64,000 nt of DNA, taken from assembly GCA_035637115.1 (NCBI GenBank), contig DASPXV010000151.1, positions 1-64,000 of the forward strand, in the 5' to 3' direction. The notes beneath the pieces are model-generated. The model ran no database searches. It saw nothing but the letters and a program-made list of their open reading frames with translations, and was not told the DNA's origin. A program made the translations under genes and the position numbers. Of this stretch, positions 58,483 to 64,000 are shown in pieces (the first letter of the stretch is position 1; each line of letters opens with the position of its first letter). This DNA is from JAICSD01 sp035637115 (GTDB taxonomy: Bacteria; Acidobacteriota; Vicinamibacteria; Vicinamibacterales; 2-12-FULL-66-21).

Positions 58483-59123
58483 TGCTCGTCCTTACGCGCC
58501 GGATTCAGGCGCGCCAGGACGGTCTCGCCCGCCACGACGGTCTGGCCGACATGGACGAGCAGCTGCGCGCGTTTCGGGAGGAACACGTCCATGCGCGATC
58601 CAAACTTCATCAAGCCGATCCGCTCGCCGCGTGCGAGCGTCTGCCCTTCGCTGACGCGGCACACGATCCGCCGTGCGAGCATGCCGACAACCTGGCGAAC
58701 GACGACGGTCTCCCCGTCGTGGTCGATCCAGATCTCGTTCAATTCGTTGGCGTTGGCATCCTCTTTATATGCGGGCAGGAACTTGCCCGGCCGGTAGTCG
58801 ATGCGCGTGATGCGCCCCGAAACGGGTGAGCGATTCATGTGCACATCCATCGGCGAGAGGAAGATCGTGACCTGCTGCCAGTCGCCAGGCGGACTCCAGC
58901 GGCCGTCGGTCGGCCCCGCGATCATCACCCGCCCATCAGCGGGGGAAACGACGAGCCCCTCGGCGGCAGGAATCTGACGTTCCGGATCGCGGAAAAAGTA
59001 GCCGAAGAAGGCTCCCAGGGCTGCAAATCCCGCCGCCCAGCCGTAGCGGCGCGCGCCGGCAAGCGCAGCCGCTGGCACGAGCGCGCCGACGATGAAGGGT
59101 AACCCTGCTTTGTCTATTTTCAT
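58479..59123 (-). CDS. psd: Phosphatidylserine decarboxylase
   Basis: 214 residues, the short (archaeal-type) form. Two N-terminal hydrophobic segments (about 8-24 and 29-44) precede the conserved FRDPERQIP and IFLSPMDVHMNRSP. The self-cleavage site is Gly175-Ser176 in LMKFGSRMD, where Ser becomes the pyruvoyl cofactor. Translationally coupled to pssA. Confidence 0.95.
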   Translation of the reverse strand: MKIDKAGLPFIVGALVPAAALAGARRYGWAAGFAALGAFFGYFFRDPERQIPAAEGLVVSPADGRVMIAGPTDGRWSPPGDWQQVTIFLSPMDVHMNRSPVSGRITRIDYRPGKFLPAYKEDANANELNEIWIDHDGETVVVRQVVGMLARRIVCRVSEGQTLARGERIGLMKFGSRMDVFLPKRAQLLVHVGQTVVAGETVLARLNPARKDEQ

Positions 59124-59132
59124 GCAGCTAAT

Positions 59133-59165
59133 AAAAAAAGGCCGGCCTCACCATGGGACCGGCCT
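59133..59165 (-). terminator. Rho-independent terminator downstream of ydcH
   Basis: On the minus strand a 7-bp stem AGGCCGG (59165-59159 region) / CCGGCCT (59145-59139) with a 13-nt loop is followed by a run of seven T. It separates the ydcH transcript from psd-pssA. Confidence 0.85.
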
Positions 59166-59188
59166 CGAATCTTGGCGTTCGTCAGCGG

Positions 59189-59431
59189 TTAATGCGACGC
59201 GTGCGTCGGCTCCGACCGCATATGACGCAGCATGTTTTCCATCTGATCCTTCAGCTGGAGCTTGCGCTTCTTCAGTCTCACTTCTTCGATCTGTTCGGGT
59301 TCTGAGAGGTACTGGCGGGTAGCGAGGTTGTGGATCCGTTCATCGAGGTCGTGGTGCTGAGTGGCGAGTTGGCGGAACTCGTCGTTGCTCTCCAGCAACT
59401 GCTGCTTCATTGCGTCGAAGTCTGTCGGCAT
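59189..59431 (-). CDS. YdcH-family (DUF465) small coiled-coil protein
   Basis: 80 residues, mostly two charged helices: ESNDEFRQLATQHHDLDERI, then EEVRLKKRKLQLKDQMENML, the DUF465 hairpin pattern. The function of the family is unknown. It has its own terminator just downstream, and a 73-bp gap with no recognised feature separates it from rimI. Confidence 0.88.
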   Translation of the reverse strand: MPTDFDAMKQQLLESNDEFRQLATQHHDLDERIHNLATRQYLSEPEQIEEVRLKKRKLQLKDQMENMLRHMRSEPTHASH

Positions 59432-59504
59432 TTCCGCCTCCTGGTTGGGAGCCTACCCGAGGACATTCATAACAAGCGCAAGGTAGCACAAGCCGGACGG
59501 CCCT

Positions 59505-59972
59505 TCAAGGTGAGGCGTCGATCTGTTCTTTCCACAAAATCAGCCCATCTTCGTCCGGTTTCGAGTAGTAGCGCGGACGTCGGGCCGCAACGCGGAACCC
59601 CAGCCGCTCGTACAGGCCGATTGCCGCGGTATTTGACTCCCGGACCTCGAGGGTCGCCTTTGTCGCCCCCGCCGAGACAGCGTCAGCCATTGTCTCGCGC
59701 ATCAATACCGTCGCGAGGCCCCGCCGCCGTTCCGCCCGCGCCACCGCGAGCGTGTTGATGTGGAGCTCGTCAAAGAGGACCCAGCACAGACAGAAAGCCA
59801 CCGCTCGCTCGTCGTCATCGCGCAGCAGGTACGCGCGCGTGACATCGGAATTTTGCAGCTCCCACACGAGCGATTCGCGCGACCACGGATTGGTGAAGGA
59901 ATCGGTTTCGAGCGCCATGACGGCGTCGATGTCCGCTTCGGCCGGTTCCCGCGGCAGCCGCTCGACACGCAC
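59505..59972 (-). CDS. rimI: Ribosomal protein S18-alanine N-acetyltransferase RimI
   Basis: 155 residues from the GTG at 59972, one base after the tsaB stop; longer frames run over tsaB. The GNAT fold shows the acetyl-CoA loop ERRRGLAT (81-88), INTLAV, and RESNTAAIGLYERLGF (111-126) with the following RPRYY. Pairing with tsaB is a common conserved arrangement. Confidence 0.92.
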   Translation of the reverse strand: MRVERLPREPAEADIDAVMALETDSFTNPWSRESLVWELQNSDVTRAYLLRDDDERAVAFCLCWVLFDELHINTLAVARAERRRGLATVLMRETMADAVSAGATKATLEVRESNTAAIGLYERLGFRVAARRPRYYSKPDEDGLILWKEQIDASP

Positions 59973-59973
59973 G

Positions 59974-60702
59974 TCAGGGCGTCGCTTTCGGCGCCGCCTT
60001 GCGGTCCCGCGCGAGCTCCGCATCCGGACGGCGCACGTACAACGGGACGACCGCGTGCGGCACAACCGCTCGTTGTGGCTCGGCCGCGGCGATGGACGCG
60101 ATCTTTCCCGCGAGCGAAGGGACACTGGAAGGAATCACCGCGTGCTGACCCAGGCGGGCGCGGATGGACTCGGCGTATTTGATCGCGCCATCGCCCGCAA
60201 ATTGGACCCGGCAGTGATCGTCGATGGCGCGCGCCCACGTTCCGAGCGTCGCCTCGGGCGCCCGCGAGGACGGCGGCTGAACCATCGTGCGGGCGTCTGA
60301 GTCGTACAGGCAGCCGAAGACCTCGCCCCGGTGGGCATCGATCCAGACGGCGATGAGCTCCGACGTTCGAGATTCCACATTCGAGGTTCGTTGACAAACG
60401 GACGCCAGGGCGTCGAACGACGAAACCGGGACGACCAGCTTGTGTTGCGCGAGCGCGAGTCCCTGAATTGTCGCGATGCCGACACGCAGGCCCGTGAACG
60501 ATCCCGGACCTGTCGCGACCGCGAAGCGATCCACGTCTCGCAGCGCGACGCCCGCCTCTTCAAGGATGGTCATCAGCTCGCGCGGCAGCCGCTCGCCGTG
60601 CGTTCGCGTACCGTCGCCCTCGCGTTCGACGAGCACGACGCCATCGCGCGCGACGGCAGCGCTTCCTGCAGCCGACGACGTATCGAGCGCCAGGATCACC
60701 AT
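59974..60702 (-). CDS. tsaB: tRNA t6A biosynthesis protein TsaB
   Basis: 242 residues. The ASKHA-like N-terminus MVILALDTSSAAGSAAV, the segment GERLPRELMTILEEAG and FAVATGPGSFTGLRVGIATIQGLAL are the TsaB signature. It supports TsaD in making t6A37. Residues about 105-116 (TSNVESRTSE) come from an in-frame heptad repeat. It diverges from mutS by 35 bp. Confidence 0.94.
   Translation of the reverse strand: MVILALDTSSAAGSAAVARDGVVLVEREGDGTRTHGERLPRELMTILEEAGVALRDVDRFAVATGPGSFTGLRVGIATIQGLALAQHKLVVPVSSFDALASVCQRTSNVESRTSELIAVWIDAHRGEVFGCLYDSDARTMVQPPSSRAPEATLGTWARAIDDHCRVQFAGDGAIKYAESIRARLGQHAVIPSSVPSLAGKIASIAAAEPQRAVVPHAVVPLYVRRPDAELARDRKAAPKATP
60356..60390 (-). repeat. In-frame heptad repeat inside tsaB
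   Basis: On the minus strand five 7-nt units run in register: CGAACCT, CGAATGT, GGAATCT, CGAACGT, CGGAGCT. They match the style of the intergenic arrays but lie within the coding frame. Confidence 0.65.
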
Positions 60703-60737
60703 GTATTCGCAATGTTATACTCCGCCGTATCCCTCCG
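60703..60737. promoter_or_regulatory. Compact bidirectional promoter between tsaB and mutS
   Basis: GTTATACT gives TATACT on the plus strand (60716-60721), 16 bp before the mutS ATG, and TATAAC on the minus strand (60719-60714), 11 bp before the tsaB ATG. Neither gene has a clear Shine-Dalgarno. Confidence 0.5.
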
Positions 60738-63386
60738 ATGTCGTCCCCTCCCGTGTCCAGCGAACCAGCCGGCGCGACTCCCGCGATGCGGCAGTACTTC
60801 GACGCGAAGCGGCAATACCGCGACGCGATCGTGTTCTTCCGCATGGGGGACTTCTACGAAATGTTCTACGAGGACGCGCTGACAGCGGCGCGCGCGCTCG
60901 AGCTGACGCTGACGTCGCGATCGAAGGACTCGACCGGAGGCGCGATTCCGATGTGCGGCGTGCCCTTCCATGCCGCCGATGGCTATATCGCGCGACTGGT
61001 GCGTAAAGGCTTCCGCGTCGCGGTCGTCGAGCAGGTGGAAGATCCCAAGAAGGCGAAAGGGCTTGTACGTCGCGAAGTCGTCCGCGTCGTTTCCCCGGGC
61101 ACGCTGACCGACGCCGGGTACCTGGAAGCGCGCGAGCCCGCTTTCCTGCTCTCCCTCGCGCCGATGCATCCGACGGCCGGATTTGGCGTGGCTCTGCTGG
61201 ATCTCTCCACGGGCGAGTTCACGACGACGGAGTATTCGGGCGACGAGGGGCGGGCCGCACTGGCCGACGAGCTCGCCGTGCTTCGGCCGCGCGAAGTACT
61301 CGTGCCGATCGGCTTCGACGACGCGTCGCAGCTCGTGCAATCGGCGCGCATTGAGGCCCGCCTGACGCCGGGTGAACCGTGGACGTTCGAATACGAATCC
61401 GCGCGGCGGACGCTGCTCGACCAGTTCAACACGCAGACACTGCAGGGTTTCGGGATCGAGGATCATCCGGCGGCTGTGGCGGCGGCGGGCGCGCTCGTCC
61501 ATTACCTGCGCGACACACAGAAAGCCGATCTCGCGCATGTCCGCGCGGTCGCGTTTCGAACCGGTTCAGACTGCCTGATCGTCGATCCGACGACGCTGCG
61601 CAATCTCGAGGTGCTCGAAGCGGCGGATGGCGGACGGACCGGTTCTCTCCTGCACGAGATGGATCGCACCATCACGCCCATGGGTGGGCGCCTGCTGCGC
61701 GCGTGGCTGCTCCGTCCGCTGGTGGCCCTCGAGCGCATCCAGGATCGTCTCGACGCCGTCGAGGATTTCGCGTTCCGAAACACGGCGCGGGTCAAGCTGC
61801 GCGATACGCTGAAGTCCATCCACGACGTGGAGCGGCTCGTGGCGCGGGCGGCACTTGGCACCGCGGGACCGCGCGATCTCGTCTCGCTCCGCCAATCGAT
61901 CGCGGCGATTCCCCGCGTGCGCATGGTGCTCGAAGAGTTCCAGTCGCCGCTCGTCAGAAGCCTCATCGCGGAGCTCGACGATCTCATGGACATCCGTGAC
62001 GCGCTCGACAGGACGCTCATCGACGAACCGCCGCTGGTGGCACGCGACGGTGGCGTCGTTCGCGACGGCGTGGATCCGGAGCTCGACGATCTGCGCGGGA
62101 TCAGCCGCAGCGGCAAGCGGCGGATCGCCGAGATGGAAGAGGCAGAACGCGCCCGCACCGGCATCTCGTCGCTGAAGATCCGCTACAACCGCGTCTTCGG
62201 GTACTACATCGAGATCTCGAAGTCGAACCTCGGCAACGTGCCCGCGGACTATCATCGCAAGCAGACGATCGCCGGCGGCGAGCGCTTCATCACGCCGGCG
62301 CTGAAGGAGTACGAGGAGAAGGTGCTCGGGGCCGACGAGCGGATCGTCGAGCGCGAGGTTGAAATCTTCGAAGCGCTGCGAGGACGCGTCGCAGCGGAAG
62401 CGCCGCGGATTCAGGACACGGCGCGCGCGCTCGCATCGCTCGACGTGCTCGCGGCACTCGCGGAAACCGCCGCGGTCCAGAACTACACGAAGCCGCTGAT
62501 GCACGCAGGTGACGACCTCATCGCCTCCGACGCGCGCCATCCCGTCGTCGAGCGCCACGTCCCGGATGCGTTCGTCCCGAACGACATCTTGCTCGATGCG
62601 GCCGATCAGCAGCTGATCATCCTCACGGGACCGAACATGGGCGGCAAGTCGACCTACCTCCGTCAGTGCGCACTGCTCTGCCTGATGGCGCAGACGGGGT
62701 CCTTCGTACCCGCACGCAGCGCGAAGCTGCCCGTCGTCGATCGCCTCTTCGCGCGCGTGGGCGCGTCGGACAACATCACGCGCGGGCAGTCCACGTTCAT
62801 GGTCGAGATGCAGGAGACCGCGAACATCCTGCACTGCGCCACGTCGCGCAGTCTGGTCATCCTCGACGAGATCGGCCGCGGCACCGCCACGTTCGATGGC
62901 CTGAGTCTGGCGTGGGCGGTCGCCGAACACCTGGCGTCGAACCCGCGCGCGCGGCCGAAGACGATCTTTGCCACGCACTATCACGAGCTCACGGATCTGG
63001 CGGATGCGATTCCCGGCGTCGCGAACTTTCACGTCGTCGTCCGCGAGTGGAAGGACGACCTCGTGCTGTTGCGAAAGGTCGTGCCCGGCCGCGCCGACCG
63101 CAGCTACGGCATCCAGGTTGCCCGCCTCGCGGGTCTGCCCGCCGCCGTCGTGTCTCGCGCTCGCGAGATCCTGACCGGTCTCGAACGCGACGAGCTTTCA
63201 CGGGGCGGGCGGCCATCGCTGAGCGGCGCGCCGCCCGATCGGCAACAACAGCTCGGCCTCTTCCAGGCCCCGTCGCCCGCCGATGATCCACTCCGCCGCC
63301 GCTTACGCGAGATCGACGTCAACCAGCTCACGCCACTTCAAGCGCTGACCCTCCTCGCCGAACTACGCCATCAGGCGGAGGAATGA
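60738..63386 (+). CDS. mutS: DNA mismatch repair protein MutS
   Basis: 882 residues. The mismatch-binding motif FFRMGDFYEMF has the Phe-x-Glu pair of domain I. The ATPase has Walker A GPNMGGKST (about 631-639), signature GASDNITRGQSTFMVEM, Walker B LVILDEIGRGTATFDG and the TFATHYHEL-like segment. Length and order fit MutS1. The C-terminal region (about 800-882) is Pro/Leu-rich with a short final helix. Confidence 0.97.
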   Translation: MSSPPVSSEPAGATPAMRQYFDAKRQYRDAIVFFRMGDFYEMFYEDALTAARALELTLTSRSKDSTGGAIPMCGVPFHAADGYIARLVRKGFRVAVVEQVEDPKKAKGLVRREVVRVVSPGTLTDAGYLEAREPAFLLSLAPMHPTAGFGVALLDLSTGEFTTTEYSGDEGRAALADELAVLRPREVLVPIGFDDASQLVQSARIEARLTPGEPWTFEYESARRTLLDQFNTQTLQGFGIEDHPAAVAAAGALVHYLRDTQKADLAHVRAVAFRTGSDCLIVDPTTLRNLEVLEAADGGRTGSLLHEMDRTITPMGGRLLRAWLLRPLVALERIQDRLDAVEDFAFRNTARVKLRDTLKSIHDVERLVARAALGTAGPRDLVSLRQSIAAIPRVRMVLEEFQSPLVRSLIAELDDLMDIRDALDRTLIDEPPLVARDGGVVRDGVDPELDDLRGISRSGKRRIAEMEEAERARTGISSLKIRYNRVFGYYIEISKSNLGNVPADYHRKQTIAGGERFITPALKEYEEKVLGADERIVEREVEIFEALRGRVAAEAPRIQDTARALASLDVLAALAETAAVQNYTKPLMHAGDDLIASDARHPVVERHVPDAFVPNDILLDAADQQLIILTGPNMGGKSTYLRQCALLCLMAQTGSFVPARSAKLPVVDRLFARVGASDNITRGQSTFMVEMQETANILHCATSRSLVILDEIGRGTATFDGLSLAWAVAEHLASNPRARPKTIFATHYHELTDLADAIPGVANFHVVVREWKDDLVLLRKVVPGRADRSYGIQVARLAGLPAAVVSRAREILTGLERDELSRGGRPSLSGAPPDRQQQLGLFQAPSPADDPLRRRLREIDVNQLTPLQALTLLAELRHQAEE

Positions 63387-63416
63387 CCGGTCTGCGCGAC
63401 TTCACGTTCCTCAAGA

Positions 63417-64000
63417 ATGTCTCGCGCGATCGCACGCACTAGCGCGGTCCTCGCGTTGTTGCTCCTCGCCGGGTCGGCTGTTACGGCTTCGGAGCGTTAC
63501 GATCCGCGGCTTCGTTTCCAAACGACGAGGACGGAGCACTTCGATATTCATGCGCACCAAGGAGAGGAGGCGCTCGCGCGGCGGCTCGCCGTCATCGCGG
63601 AGCGCGTGCGGCAGAAGTTCGAACCAGTCTTCGGCCGCCCGCGCGGCCGCGTGCAGGTGATCCTGGTTGATCAGACGGATCTCTCGAACGGATGGGCGAC
63701 GCCGTTTCCCTACGATGCGATCGAGATCACCGCAGTGCCGCCACCATCGGAGTCGCTGATCGGCAATACGACCGACTGGCTCGAGCTCGTCTTCACGCAC
63801 GAATACACGCACATCCTTCATCTCGATCGCACGCGCGGATTCATGCAGGGCATTCGACGCGTGTTTGGACGCGTGCCTCTCGCATTTCCCAACGCTCTTC
63901 TTCCCGGGTGGCAGGTCGAAGGCATTGCTGTGTACGAAGAAAGCCGGATGACCGGAGAAGGACGTGTGCCCGCGGGCGACTTCCGCGCGATCGTTGACGT
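63417..64000 (+). CDS. Exported zinc-metallopeptidase-like protein (3' end outside window)
   Basis: 194 codons are visible from the ATG at 63417; the gene runs past the window end. A signal peptide covers about 1-25 (VLALLLLAGSAVTASE). HEYTH at 128-132 is a HExxH zinc motif within VFTHEYTHILHLDR, and a downstream GWQVEGIAVYEE supplies a likely third ligand Glu, the peptidase MA-like (gluzincin) pattern. Homologues of this layout often carry propeller repeats after it; that part cannot be seen. The frame that starts at 63383 over the mutS stop ends quickly and is not used. Confidence 0.8.
   Translation, partial: MSRAIARTSAVLALLLLAGSAVTASERYDPRLRFQTTRTEHFDIHAHQGEEALARRLAVIAERVRQKFEPVFGRPRGRVQVILVDQTDLSNGWATPFPYDAIEITAVPPPSESLIGNTTDWLELVFTHEYTHILHLDRTRGFMQGIRRVFGRVPLAFPNALLPGWQVEGIAVYEESRMTGEGRVPAGDFRAIVD

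Overview
The window looks like a chromosomal segment of an acidobacterium, most likely of the Vicinamibacteria (subdivision 6) type. The evidence is high G+C, very large TonB-dependent receptors with an N-terminal carboxypeptidase-regulatory-like domain, a complete Tol-Pal operon and Lpt (LPS export) genes that mark a diderm, and several lineage-style interspersed repeats. This assignment is inference from gene content; no rRNA or tRNA gene was recognised. Both window edges cut genes.

Layout. (1) 1-12.2 kb: an amino-sugar and cell-wall salvage locus. It holds a serine hydrolase, a GHL10 glycosidase and a GntR/UTRA regulator on the minus strand, divergent from two TonB-dependent receptors, a BadF-type sugar kinase and nagB, with murQ convergent to nagB. 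(2) 12.2-14.5 kb: a truncated moxR joined out of frame to the tail of a BatA-like membrane protein, which looks like a deletion scar. (3) 14.5-18.8 kb: xerD, metK, a PHP-domain protein and a YtrA-type GntR regulator. (4) 18.9-26.8 kb, minus strand: recN, miaB, a bifunctional-nuclease-domain gene, parA, parB and a fused lptF-lptG. (5) 26.9-31.8 kb: tolQ-tolR-tolA-tolB-pal-cpoB. (6) 50.2 down to 31.9 kb, minus strand: guaA, dnaE, accA, recJ, lptC-lptA fusion, lptB, rpoN, hpf, hprK, rapZ, EIIA, HPr, EI, a cupin and ssb. (7) 50.3-59.4 kb: a PQQ-type propeller protein, an aminotransferase, a membrane protein, a giant NtrY-like kinase, pssA-psd and ydcH. (8) 59.5-64 kb: tsaB-rimI divergent from mutS, and a truncated zinc-metallopeptidase-like gene.

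How the genes fit together. The left locus can import, hydrolyse, phosphorylate, de-etherify and deaminate GlcNAc and MurNAc sugars under one GntR regulator. The central minus-strand block combines LPS transport (lptC-A and lptB, with lptF-G elsewhere in the window) with a regulatory PTS (EI, HPr, EIIA, HprK, RapZ, no EIIB or EIIC seen) next to rpoN. The Tol-Pal operon is complete and in standard order.

The most unusual signal is not a gene. Nearly every gap longer than about 95 bp is filled by a degenerate tandem array with a 7- or 8-nt period, often arranged as a large dyad (GATT-type units on one side, AATC-type units on the other). Related periodic or palindromic repeats also sit in frame inside coding regions (serine hydrolase, BatA remnant, PHP protein, tsaB). 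Several divergent gene pairs are separated by only 23-63 bp and share a near-symmetrical -10 element.
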